From positions 538,988,971-539,052,970 of the forward strand of contig CM062297.1 in assembly GCA_031216915.1 (NCBI GenBank): a stretch of 64,000 nucleotides of DNA, written 5' to 3'. The notes below the pieces were generated by a model that worked only from the letters and a program-made list of their open reading frames with translations, had not been told where the DNA came from and made no database searches. Source of the DNA: Pictodentalium vernedei (Eukaryota; Mollusca; Scaphopoda; Dentaliida; Dentaliidae). Below are positions 31,736-43,800 of the stretch, piece after piece; within the stretch, counting starts at the first letter, position 1; each line of letters starts with the position of its first letter. The position numbers and the translations under genes were made by a program.

Positions 31736-33915
31736 ATACCCCCACCCAACCCACAATTTATTCAAAATTTAGTACTGGTAACATGATTCTTCTCTGTCAA
31801 TAGCTACAGTTAGGTAAAAGACCGTCGGGGAAATGTCCAGATATTGTGCTGGTCAAGTTATAATTATTTCAACTCACATCCATGATTTCAGTACGATATA
31901 ATATTTATATTTTCGTAATTTCTCGAGTTCTGAATCGATTTTGATGAACAACATTCGGAATCGCAATAGCTTTTAATAACTTTTTCAAATATTGAACTAT
32001 CTTTTTAATATTTCAAGTAAAAGTAAAAGTAATTTTTCACTGACTGTGAAAAAATTTGATCTAATTAAGAGCCGGTGACTGAGAGATCAAAAGATAAACC
32101 GACGTCAGTCGAACATCCCATCACACAGTTTGACATATTCATGCGAGATTAAAAACACGATTCAAACTCCATATTTTGATCGTTTTTCTGCCATATTATT
32201 GCTTTTTATTATCAAAAAACACGTATGGAGCATACATATTCCATTTATACTTAAGTGCAATACCTAACAATCACTAAACAACAATGGACTGAAACTATTT
32301 TTGGTGGAAGAATAAACCTGATTACCGCACTTGCAAAAAAAACACAAGTCAATTATAGACAAATTGAAGTCACGTGGTGGGGTTTTGAGACCCCACCTCG
32401 TAGTGTAATTAGTGGGGTCTCAATTTCTGTGTTCATATGGGCAGCGTACACAACATGTTTCAGCTCTATATGAAATCTTATTTTGCTCCTGCCTAAAAAC
32501 AAGCGCAATAGGTGAATCTCTCAATTTCTTGAAATTGAAAAATCTAGAGGGAGGGAGTAGGATGGGTACGATCTGTTCAACAGGTTTGCTCTTTAGCCCT
32601 AACTTAGACGTTAACCATACAGCATTCACGCCAATGTGAAAGAGTATTGCCGAAAGAATTGTTAGACACTGTAGGGAGTTTAATATCGGCTATGCACTTA
32701 ATATAGCTTAAAAACCTACCAGCTCTATAAGCAATCCTATTTCTCCGCCTCCTAAAATCCCTCTTAAAATCAAGTGCAGTGGGTGAATCTCTCGATTTCT
32801 TGAAATCAAAAAATCTAGAGGGAGGGGGTAGGATGGGTGCGATCTGTTCAACAGTTTTGCTATTTAGCCCTAACTTTGACATTAACCATACAGCATTCAC
32901 GCCAATGTGAAAGAGTATTGCTGAAAGAATTGTTAGACACTGTAGGGAGTTTTCTATCGGCTATGCACTTAATTATAGCCTACAAACCTACCAGCTCTAT
33001 ATGCAATCTTATTTCGCCACTGCCTAAAGAAGCAAAAATCGAAAAATCTAGAGGTACGGGGTTGGACAGGTACGATTTGTTCAACAGGTTTGCTATTTAC
33101 CCCTAACTTGGACATTAACCAAGCAGCATTCACACCAGTGTGAAAGTGTATTCCCGAAAGAATTGTTAGACACTGTAGGGAGTTTTCTATCGGCTATGCA
33201 CTTAATATAGCCTAAAAACCTACCAGCTCTATATGCAATCTTATTTCTCCGCTGCCTAAAAAAACAAAAATTGAAAAATCTAGAGGGAGGGGGTTGGATG
33301 CTACGATCTGTTCAACAGGTTTGCTTTTTACCCCGAACTTGGACATTAACCATTCAGTATTCACGGCAATGTGAAAGAGTATTGCCGAAAGAATTGTTAG
33401 ACACTGTAAGGAATTTTCTTTCGGCTATGCGCTTCATATAACCTAAAAACCTACCAGCTCTATATGCAATCTTATTTCGCCGCTGCCTAAAAAACAAATG
33501 CAATAGATGAATCTCTCGATTTCTGGAAATCGAAAAATGTAGAGGGAGGGGGTAGTACGGGTACGATCTGTTCAACAGGTTTGCTATTTAGCCGTAACTT
33601 GGAATTAACCATACAGCATTCGCACCAGTGTGAAAGAGTATTGCCGAAAGAATTGTAAGACACTGTAGGGAGTTTTCTCTCGGCTGTTCACTTAATATAG
33701 CCTAATAACCTATCAGCTCTATATGCAATCTTATTTGGCCGCTGCCTAAAAACAGGCGCAGTAGGTGAATCTCTCGATTTCTTGAAATTGGAAAATCTAG
33801 TGGGAGGGGGTAGGATGGGTACGATCTGTTCAACAGGTTTGCTATTTAGCCCTAACTTTGACATTAACCGTACAGCATTCACGGCAATGTGAAAGAGTAT
33901 TGCCGAAAGAATTGT

Positions 33916-34314
33916 TAGACAGTGTAGGGGGGGGGGCGCGGTGTCTCAGTTGGTAGAGGTGCAGGCTGCAAGCCGAGAGGTCCTCGGTTCGAATCCCACC
34001 TGCGGCAACCGCGTTGTGTCCTTGGGCAAGACACTTCACCCCGATTGCCTACATGGGGGCACGATGACGCTGTGTACTGAGGCGTACTGCACGTCGATGG
34101 TGCGCATGTCTTCAACCAATCTAACCCTGCCTGTGCTGCAGTGCAGAGTTCAGAGTTACGATGTTGGAGAGCTGACAGCTGCTCGTCGTTGCTCGGTGGT
34201 TCTCTCCGGGTACTCCGGCTTCCTCCACCCGTAAAACTGTCACGGTCACGATTAGCCATTGTGCATAAATATGTGACCTTAAACATCAATAAATAATAAA
34301 TAGACAGTGTAGGG
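33916..34314 (+). mobile_element. tRNA-headed SINE inserted in the satellite, 14-bp target duplication
   Basis: TAGACAGTGTAGGG flanks both sides exactly (33916-33929, 34301-34314). The head carries an A-box-like TGTCTCAGTTGGTAG (33942-33956) and a B box GGTTCGAATCC (33986-33996). From CGTTGTGTCCTTGGGCAAGA onward the body is the same as in the 5S-headed copies, ending with CACGATTAGCCATTGTGCAT and an (AATA)n tail. The satellite base C in GACACTG is G in both duplicated flanks, confirming they are copies of one site. Confidence 0.95.
33942..33996 (+). promoter_or_regulatory. Internal RNA polymerase III promoter of the SINE (A and B boxes)
   Basis: The A box lies at 33942-33956 and the B box at 33986-33996, spaced as in tRNA-derived SINEs. 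The B box matches the GGTTCGANTCC consensus exactly. Confidence 0.8.
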
Positions 34315-37104
34315 AGTTTTCTTTCGGCTATGCGCTTCAAAGAGCCTAAAAACCTACCAGCTTGATATGCAGTCTTATTTCACTGCTGCCTAAAAACCAA
34401 GCGCAATAGGTGAATCTCTCGATTTCTGGAAATCGAAAAATCTAGAAGCAGGGGGTAGGATGGGTACGATCTGTTCAACAGGTTTTCTATTTAGCCCTAA
34501 CTTGGACATTAACCATACAGCATTCACGCCAATGTGAAAGAGTATTTTCGAAAGAATTGTTAGACACTGTAGGGAGTTTTCTATCGGCTATGCACTTAAT
34601 ATAGCCTAAAAACCTACCACCTCTATATACAATCTTATTTCTCTGCTGCCTAAAAAGCAAGCGCAATAGGTGAATCTCTCGATTTCTGGAAATCGAAAAA
34701 TCTAGAGGGTGGGGGTAGGATGGGTACAATCTGTTCAACAGGTTTGGTATTTAGCCCTAACTTGGAAATTAACCATACAACATTCACATCAGTGTGAAAG
34801 AGTATTGCCAAAAGAATTGTTAGACTCTGTGGGGAGTTTTCTATCGGCTATGCACTTAATATAGCCTAAAACCCTACCAGCTCTATGTGCAATCTTATTT
34901 TGCCACTGCCTAAAAACAAGCTCAATTGGTGAATCTCAAAAGTCTAGAGGGAGTGGGTAGGACGGGTACGATTTGTTCAACAAGTTTGTTATTTTGCCCT
35001 AACTTGGACCATACAGCATTCACACCAATATGAAAGAGTATTGCCGAAAGAATTGTTAGACACTGTAGAGAGTTTTCTATTGGCTATGCACTTAATATAG
35101 CCTAAAAACCTATCAGCTCTATATGCAATCTTCTTTCCCCGCTGCCTAAAAACAAGCGCAATAGGTGAATCTCTTGATTTCTTGAAATCGAAAAATCTTG
35201 AAGGGGTAGTACGGGTATGATCTATTCAACAGGTTTGCTATTTAGCCCTAACTTGTACATTAACCACACAGCATTCATGCCAATGTGAAAGAGTATTGCC
35301 GAAAGAATTGTTAGACACTGTAGGGAGTTTTCTTTCGGCTATGCGCTTCATATAGCCTAAAAACCTACCAGCTTGATATGCAGTTTTATTTCACTGCTGC
35401 CTAAAAACCAAGTGCAATATGTGAATCTCTCGATTTCTGGAAATCAAAAAATCAAGAGGGAGGGGGTAGGACGGGTACGATCTGTTCAACAGGTTTTCTA
35501 TTTAGCCCTAACTTGGACATTAACCATAGAGCATTAACGCCAATATGAAAGAGTATTGCCGAAAGAATTGTTAGACACTGTAGGGAGTTTTCTATCGGCT
35601 ATGCAGTTAATATAGCCTAAAAACCTACCAGCTCTATATGCAATCTTATTTCGCCGTTGCCTAAAAACAAGTGCAATAGGTGAAAGTCTCGATTTTTGGA
35701 AATCGGAAAATTTAGAGGGAGGAAGTAGAACGGGTATGATCTGTTCAACAGGTTTGCTATTTAGCCTTAACTTGGACATTAACCATACAGCATTCGCGCC
35801 AGTGTGAAAGAGTATTGCCGAAAGAATTGTAAGACGCTGTAGGGAGTTTTCTATCGGCTATTCACTTAATATAGCCTAAAAACCTACCAGCTCTATATGG
35901 AATCTTATTTCGCCGCTGCCTAAAAAAACAAAAATCGAAAAATCTAGAGGGAGGGGGTTGGACGGGTACGATCTGTTCAACAGGTCTGCTATTTACCCCT
36001 AACTTGGACATTAATCATGCAGCATTCACGTCAGTGTGAAAGAGTATTGCCGAAAGAATTGTTTGACACTGTAGGGAGTTTTCTATCGGCTATGCACTTA
36101 ATATAACCTAAAAACCTACCACCTCTATATGCAATCTTATTTCTCTGCTGCCTAGAAAACAAGCGCAATAGGTGAATCTCTCGATTTCTGGAAATCGAAA
36201 AATCTAGAGGGAAGGGGTAGGATGGGTACGGTTTGGTATTTAGCCCTAACTTGGAAATTAACCATACAGCATTCACATCAGTGTGAAAGAGTATTGCCGA
36301 AAGAATTGTTAGACTCTGTGGGGAGTTTTCTATCTGCTATGCACTTAATATAGCCTAAAAACCTACCAGCTCTATATGCAGTCTTATTTTGCCACTGCCT
36401 AAAAACAAGCTCAATTGGTGAATCTCAAAAGTCTAGAGGGAGTGGGTAGGATGGGTACGATCTGTTCAACAAGTTTGCTATTTTGCCCTAACTTGGACTT
36501 TAACCATACAGCATTCACGCCAGTGTGAAAGAGTATTGCCGAAAGAATTGTTAGACACTGTAGGGAGTTTTCTATTGGCTATGCACTTAATATAGCCTAA
36601 AAACCTATCAGCTCTATATGCAAACTTCTTTCGCCGCTGCCTAAAAACAAGTGCAATAGGTGAATCTCTCGATTTTTGGAAATCAGAAAATTTAAAGGGA
36701 GGGAGTATGACGGGTACGATCTGTTGAACAGGTTTGCTATTTAGCCTTAACTTTGACATTAACTGTTCAGCATTCACGCCAATGTGAAAGAGGATTGCCG
36801 AAAGAATTGTTTGACACTGTAGGGAGTTTCCTATTGGCTATGCACTTAATATAGCTTACAAACCTACCAGCTCTATATGCAATCTTATTTTGCCGCTGCC
36901 TAAAAAAACAAAAATCCAAAAATCTAGAGGGAGTGGGTTGGACAGGTACGATCTGTTCAACAGGTCTGTTATTTACCACGAACTTGGTCATTAACCATAC
37001 AGCATTCACGCCAATGTGAAAGAGTATTGCCGAAAGAATTGTTAGGCACTGTAGGGAGTTTTCTATCGGCTATGCACTTAATATAGCCTAAAAACCTTCA
37101 TTAC

Positions 37105-40100
37105 GTGTACAGTACCCATATGAGACTGGTCAATTAATACCCCATTTATAGATGCTAAATTTAGATTAGTGCTGTCTATTTATAGAGGAACTATTTATGA
37201 GTGGGCGTGTACAATTAATTACTCATCTTCATTGACAACAGAGCAACAATAACAAGAACATTGGCTTTGATATATTTTATTTCATTCAAGTGTTTCAACT
37301 TTTAACCAGCGATAAACTACAGAAATGAAACACAATACACTGGACATAGATATTTATATAAATAAGTTTGTTTTTTGCACATAGATATTTACAAAAAAGA
37401 GTTGTCTTTTTTAATCTTTTAACTTCATTTGGTTTCTTTATAACTAACATTACAGTACGTTCAGCGTGGATTGAAACAGAAACGCCGCTGCGGTGTGTTC
37501 TCCACCGTGGAGTTCCAGTGGACCGCAGTGTTTGATCAGTGGAAGACAGTTTTCAAAACACTGTGACACACCGCGGTCACGAGCTTTAACGATTAGTTTA
37601 ATTGCTTTTGCATGTCAGTTTTTCTGCTGATTAATAAATACTGTCTTGTGACGTCAACTGGCAAGACGACTGTGTTTGTTACTGGTAATAGATAATTTAT
37701 TTTAAATTAATATTGGAATTTGGAGAAGGCAGACGGCGACTATTGCTGTGGTTTGAAATTGTAAATTAGGAATAGAACAGTCAGTTCCATTTGGTTAAGT
37801 ACAAAGTCCTCGTCACTTTCGAAACTAAACTGTTGTGTTTGCGCGATCGATTTGATCGAGGAAATAAATAAACCAGACTTGAGAAAAACAACTACTATTC
37901 GCGAAGATCCCAATTTCACATTTTGTTTACAGCTGTAGTCCAACTTGTGATGAACCGTGTTTTTCTTGGGTGGGAAGTGGGGCAAAAAAGCCTCCTGCGT
38001 CACGAAAGCGCCCACCGCGCACGGCAAATGATCGAAGTGATACCACTTTACAACATTGAGTCAACTCGACCAGCTCATCCTCTTTCCTGTCTTACTCTTG
38101 TCGGGCTACGCAATTAAAGATTCTTATAAAAATGATATAGTAAAAAGAAAATATAGTGTTTTTGAATGGATACCAAAAAGTATCTCACTCGTGATTGAAA
38201 CTAATGATTATTTCACTGGGGGAGGGGCGGGGGGGGCGGGGGGAGATATTTGCATATGGAAACAAATATCCTTCATCCAATTCTGAAGGGGTTTGTACAT
38301 ACTTTTATACTCTTTGCATTGCAGATTTTTCAACGTTCCTCTACATTGTTGTTATTTGTATTATCAATTGAAATAGCTAAGCCTGTGTGTATGTAAAAAT
38401 ACTTGGGTGAATGTAAGGGAGATACCGAATTAAAATATCTGCGAATGTGCCATTCTAAGAGAGAGTACACTTCGGCAGAAAAGAGATAGAGAGAGACAGA
38501 TATACGTGATGGGGGGGGGGGGGGGGGGGGAGTAAAAAAAAGTGAAAGAAAATTAGTACACGAAAGTATACGCAAGTGCATGTGGGTGTATATCTGCATA
38601 TTACTCTCTCTGTGTGTGTGTGTGGGGGGGAGGGGGGGTGCACAAGGGCGTGTGTGTGTTGGTGTGCGTGCATGTGTTTTGGTTTTTCGGGTTTGGGTAA
38701 AAAAAGACCTACCTCTGATGAAAATGTGTCTCATGAGCCTCCATTGGCTGGATTTCATATAAATATTTTGTAAATACTCCATGTATATTATGTACGTGTA
38801 TTGAAATTGAAATGTGACACTTAAATAAAATATTCTACTACTACTACTTCTACATTAAAGAACTCGGGATTGAAGTGATTAATTAAATATAGTAGATTAA
38901 ACTACCACTTGCACAAGGTGTGAAATAACATTTGAGTGGCGCGACAAAGCACAGAGCTGTCCTTCAAACTACCATCTGTTTTAACACCTCTGCACATGAC
39001 AAGCTTGAGAAAAAATAAGAGACAAATCAACATTTTCAATTACTTTTTATTAATTCAGCAATCATAATTATAACCAAAGGTAAATAAAATCAATAGAAAA
39101 TAATAATTTTTTTTTATTTTTCAATAATGACATGCCGATCGACAAGCCAGACCACCACACATCATAACCCTAGCTCAAGAATGCCCCGAAATTTCGTATT
39201 ATATTTTTTTGTTTTTGTCCCCCCACACACGTCTTGAAAGCCCAAAAATTAAATAAAACTTTCAGATAGGAGATTTTAATTCCTCTATCGGAGATTTTCT
39301 GGCGCAACCCGCACATCAAAAATTCCAGTGTCTTGGCAGTGTAAGCTTCAGTCATCCATACCCCTCCTAAATGGTGAAGTAAATAGTCACCCCCCCCCAC
39401 CCCGCCTCCCTCCCCATCCCCGAAACGAGGCAGTTGGACTACAGACTCCCATAAACCCACACGCACAAATAGGCCTATATCACTGATTGCTTGCCCATCT
39501 GCCCCCCCCCCCCCCCCCCCACACCATCTTGGCCAGTTTTCCTTGCTAGTGCATGCAGGCGCTTCAATATACGGATTCCGAAGCGTCTTGGGCTGAAAGG
39601 TTCCAGGGCCACCACAAGCATTCCTTTTTCGTTAATGTAGTTTATTTATGTTAATTCCTCTCTCAACATGTACATTGTAACATTCCACTCTGAATTTAAC
39701 TTTTAAAATCGTAAATCGGGGGCACGGTGGCGTTGCGGTAACCGGTTCTCGTCAGATCGTCGAAGTTAAGCAATGTCGAGCCCGGTTAATCATCGGATGG
39801 GTGACCATCTGAGGGATCAATTCGGACTCCCGCGTTGTGTCCTTAGGCAAGGCACTTAGCCCCGATTGCCAACATGGGGGCACGATGATGCCGTGTACTA
39901 AGGCGTACTGCACGTCGATGGTACGCACGTCCATGTTACGCACGTCGATGGTACGCACGTCTTCAACCAATCAAACCCTGCCTATGCTGCAGTGCGGAGT
40001 TACAATGTTGGGGAGCTGGCAGCTGCTCGTCGTTGCTTGGTGGGTCTCTCCGGGTACTCCGGCTTCCTCCACCCGTAAAACTGTCACGGTCATGATTAGC

Positions 40101-40881
40101 CATTGTGCATAACTTGTATGACTTTGAACACCAACAAATAAATAAATAAATAAAGTCATAAATCGGATACCCCCACCCAACCCACAATTTATTCAAAATT
40201 CAGTACTGGTAACATGATTCTTCTCTGTCAATAGCTACAGTTAGGTAAAAGACCGTCAGGGAAATGTCCAGATATTGTGCTGGTCAAGTTATAATTATTT
40301 CAACTCACATCCATGATTTCAGTACGATATAATATTTATATTTTCGTAATTTCTCGAGTTCTGAATCGATTTTGATGAACAACATTCGGAATCGCAATAG
40401 CTTTTAATAACTTTTTCAAATATTGAACTATCTTTTTAATATTTCAAGTAAAAGTAAAAGTAATTTTTCACTGACTGTGAAAAAATTTGATCTAATTAAG
40501 AGCCGGTGACTGAGAGATCAAAAGATAAACCGACGTCAGTCGAACATCCCATCACACAGTTTGACATATTCATGCGAGATTAAAAACACGATTCAAACTC
40601 CATATTTTGATCGTTTTTCTGCCATATTATTGCTTTTTATTATCAAAAAACACGTATGGAGCATACGTATTCCATTTATACTTAAGTGCAATACCTAACA
40701 ATCACTAAACAACAATGGACTGAAACTATTTTTGGTGGAAGAATAAACCTGATTACCGCACTTGCAAAAAAACACAAGTCAATTATAGACAAATTGAAGT
40801 CACGTGGTGGGGTTTTGAGACCCCACCTCGTAGTGTAATTAGTGGGGTCTCAATTTCTGTGTTCATATGGGCAGCGTACAT
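37105..40881. mobile_element. Non-satellite block, copy 2 (3.78 kb)
   Basis: Same ends as copy 1, with the right end TTCATATGGGCAGCGTACAT (one further mismatch). The internal hairpin at the right end is intact (about 40814-40852). It contains SINE copy 2. There is no coding content. Confidence 0.6.
39704..40166 (+). mobile_element. 5S rRNA-headed SINE, copy 2
   Basis: It is the duplicate of the 31258-31735 copy. The left flank TAAAATCGTAAATCGG (39704-39719) and right flank TAAAGTCATAAATCGG (40151-40166) now differ at two positions, so the flank has mutated since the duplication. It has three VNTR units instead of four. Confidence 0.93.
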
Positions 40882-43800
40882 GACATGTTTCAGCTCTATA
40901 TGAAATCTTATTTTGCTCCTGCCTAAAAACAAGCGCAATAGGTGAATCTCTCGATTTCTTGAAATTGAAAAATCTAGAGGGAGGGAGTAGGATGGGTACG
41001 ATCTGTTCAACAGGTTCGCTCTTTAGCCCTAACTTAGACGTTAACCATACAGCATTCACGCCAATGTGAAAGAGTATTGCCGAAAGAATTGTTAGACACT
41101 GTAGGGAGTTTAATATCGGCTGTGCACTTAATATAGCTTACAAACCTACCAGCTCTATACGCAATCTTATTTCGCCGCTACCTTAAAAAACAAAAATCCA
41201 AAAATCTAGAGGGAGGGAGGGGGTTGGACAGGTACGATCTGTTCAACAGGTGTGCTTTTTACCCCTAACTTGGATATTAACCATACAGTATTCACGCCAA
41301 TGTGAAAGAGTATTGCCGAAGGAATTGTTAGACACTGCAGGGAGTTTTCTATCGGCTATGCACTTAATATAGCCTAAAAACCTACCAGCTCTATATGCAG
41401 TCTTATTTCTCTGCTGCCTAAAATCAAGCGCAGTAGGTGAATCTCTCGATTTCTTGAAATCAAAAAATCTAGTGGGAGGGGGGAAGAACGGGTACGATCT
41501 ATTCAACAGGTTTGCTATTTAGCCCTAACTTGGACATTAACCATACAGCATTCACGCCAATGTGAAAGAGTATTGCCGAAAGAATTGTTAGACACTGTAG
41601 GGAGGTTTCTATCTGCTATGCACTTAATATAGCCAACAAACCACCCAGCTCTATATGCAATCTTATTTCGCCGCTGCCTAGAAAAAGAAAAATCCAAAAA
41701 TTTAGAGGGAGGGGGTTGGACAGGTACGATCTGTTCAACAGGTCTGCTATTTACCCCTAACTTGGACATTAACCATACAGCATTCATGCCAATGTGAAAG
41801 AGTGTTGCCGAAGGAATTGTTAGACACTGTAGGGAGTTTTCTATCGGCTATGCACTTAATATAGCCTACAATCCTACCAGCTCTACATGCAATCTTATTT
41901 CTCCGCTGCCTAAAGAAACAAAAATCGAAAAATCTATATGTAGGGGGTTGGAAGCGTACCATCTGTTCAACAGCTTTGCTATTTACCCCTAAGTTGGACA
42001 TTAACCATACAGCATTCACGCCAGTGTGAAAGAGTATTGCCGAAAGAATTGTTAGACACTGTAGGGAGTTTTCTATCGGCTATGCACTTAATATAGTCTA
42101 AAAACCTACCAGCTCTATATGCAGTCTTATTTCGCCGCTGCCTAAAAAACAAACGCAATAGGTGAATCTCTCGATTTCTGGAAATCAAAAAATCTAGAGG
42201 GAGGGAGCATTCACGCCAATGTGAAAGAGTATTGCCGAAGGAATTGTTAGACACTATAGGGAGTTTTCTATCGGCTATGCATTTAATATAGCCTGAAATC
42301 CTACCAGCTCTATATGCAATCTTATTTCTCCGCTGCCTAAAGAAACAAAAATCGAAAAATCTAGAGGTAGGGGGTTGGACGTGTATGGTCTGTTCAACAG
42401 CTTTGCTATTTACCCCTAACTTGGACATTAACCATACAGCATTCATGCCAATGTGAAAGAGTATTGCTGAAAGAATTGTTAGACACTGTAGGGAGTTTTC
42501 TATCGGCTATGCACTTAATATAGCCTAAAACCCTACCAGCTCTATATGCAATCTTATTTCACTGTTGCCTAAAAAATCAAAAATCAAAAAATCTAGATCG
42601 AGGAGGTTGGACGGGTACGATCTGTTCAACAGGTTTGCTATTTATCCCTAACTTGGACGCTAACCATACAGCATTCACGCCAATGTGAAAGATTATTTTC
42701 GAAAGAATTGTTAGACACTGTAGGGAGTTTTCTATCGGCTATGCACTTAATATAGCCTAAAAACCTACCACCTCTATATGCAATCTTATTTCTCTGCTGC
42801 CTAAAAAGCAAGCGCAATAGGTGAATCTCTCGATTTCTAGAAATCGAAAAATCTAGAGGGAGGGGGTAGGATGGGTACGATCTGTTCAACAGGTTTGGTA
42901 TTTAGCCCTAACTTGGAAATTAACCATACAACATTCACATCAGTGTGAAAGAGTATTGCCGAAAGAATTGTTAGACTCTGTGGGGAGTTTTCTATCGGCT
43001 ATGCACTTAATTTTGCCTAAAAACCTACCAGCTCTATATGCAATCTTATTTTGCCACTGCCTAAAAACAAGCTCAATTGGTGAATCTCTTGATTTCTTGA
43101 AATCTAAAAATCTAGAGGGACTGGGTAGGACAGGTACGATCTGTTCAACAAGTTTGTTATTTTGCCCTAACTTGGACTTTAACCATACAGCATTCACACC
43201 AATATGAAAGACTATTGCCGAAAGAATTGTTAGACACTGTAGGGAGTTTTCTATCGGCTATGCACTTAATATAGCCTAAAAACCTATCAGCTCTATATGC
43301 AATCTTCTTTCGCCGCTGCCTAAAAACAAGCGCAATAGGTGAATGTCTCGATTTCTTGAAATCAAAAAATCTAGAAGGGGGGGTTAGGACGGGTATGATC
43401 TGTACAACAGGTTTTTTATTTAGCCCTAACTTGGACATTAAGCATACAGCATTCACGCCAATATGAAAGAGTATTGCCGAAAGAATTGTTAGACACTGTA
43501 GGGAGTTTCCTATTGGCTATGCACTTAATATAGCCTAAAAACCTATCAGCTCTATATGCAATCTTCTTTCGCCGCTGCCTAAAAACAAGCGCAATAGGTG
43601 AATGTCTCGATTTCTTGAAATCAAAAAATCTAGAGGGGGGGGTTAGGACGGGTATGATCTGTACAACAGGTTTTTTATTTAGCCCTAACTTGGACATTAA
43701 CCATACAGCATTCACGCCAATATGAAAGAGTTTTGCCAAAAGAATTGTTAGACACTGTAGGGAGTTTTCTATCGACTATGCACTTAATATAGCCAACAAA

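Larger units (their letters stand above)
28663..32451. mobile_element. 3.79-kb non-satellite block interrupting a satellite monomer, copy 1
   Basis: The satellite stops after AAAACCT (28655) and resumes at CAGCTCTATATG (32461), nearly the same point in the monomer (consensus AAAACCTACCAGCTC), so the block is an insertion. The ends are inverted: GTGTACAGTACCCATATGAG (28663-28682) against TTCATATGGGCAGCGTACAC (32432-32451), 16/20. A perfect 12-bp hairpin, TTGAGACCCCAC and GTGGGGTCTCAA (32385-32423), lies 9 bp inside the right end. No target duplication or transposase was found. A non-autonomous TIR or Helentron-like element is plausible; a captured genomic segment is the alternative. Confidence 0.55.
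28100..32715. repeat. Segmental duplication, copy 1 (4.6 kb)
   Basis: It is near-identical to about 36540-41145. The offset is 8442 bp at the left end (AACTGTTCAG at 28319 and 36761) and 8430 bp at the right end (32641 and 41071). It includes two satellite monomers on the left, the 3.8-kb block with its SINE, and one monomer on the right. Most differences are in homopolymer G, C, A and T tracts plus scattered substitutions. Confidence 0.95.
32461..37097 (-). repeat. Satellite array, segment 2 (about 18 monomers)
   Basis: Same monomer and orientation as segment 1, interrupted by one SINE at 33930-34300. Monomers here are more diverged from each other than those beyond 57 kb, including several with internal deletions (for example around 34940 and 36420, where the TGAATCTCAAAAGTCTAGAG variant lacks the hairpin region). 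Confidence 0.97.
36540..41145. repeat. Segmental duplication, copy 2
   Basis: Counterpart of 28100-32715. Homology fades into ordinary satellite divergence at both ends, so the breakpoints lie inside satellite monomers, which suggests unequal exchange between monomers. Confidence 0.95.

Noticed and set aside
33935-34010. A functional tRNA gene
   Set aside because: A and B boxes are present, but the acceptor stem is not closed and the sequence runs straight into the SINE body. It is a tRNA-derived promoter.
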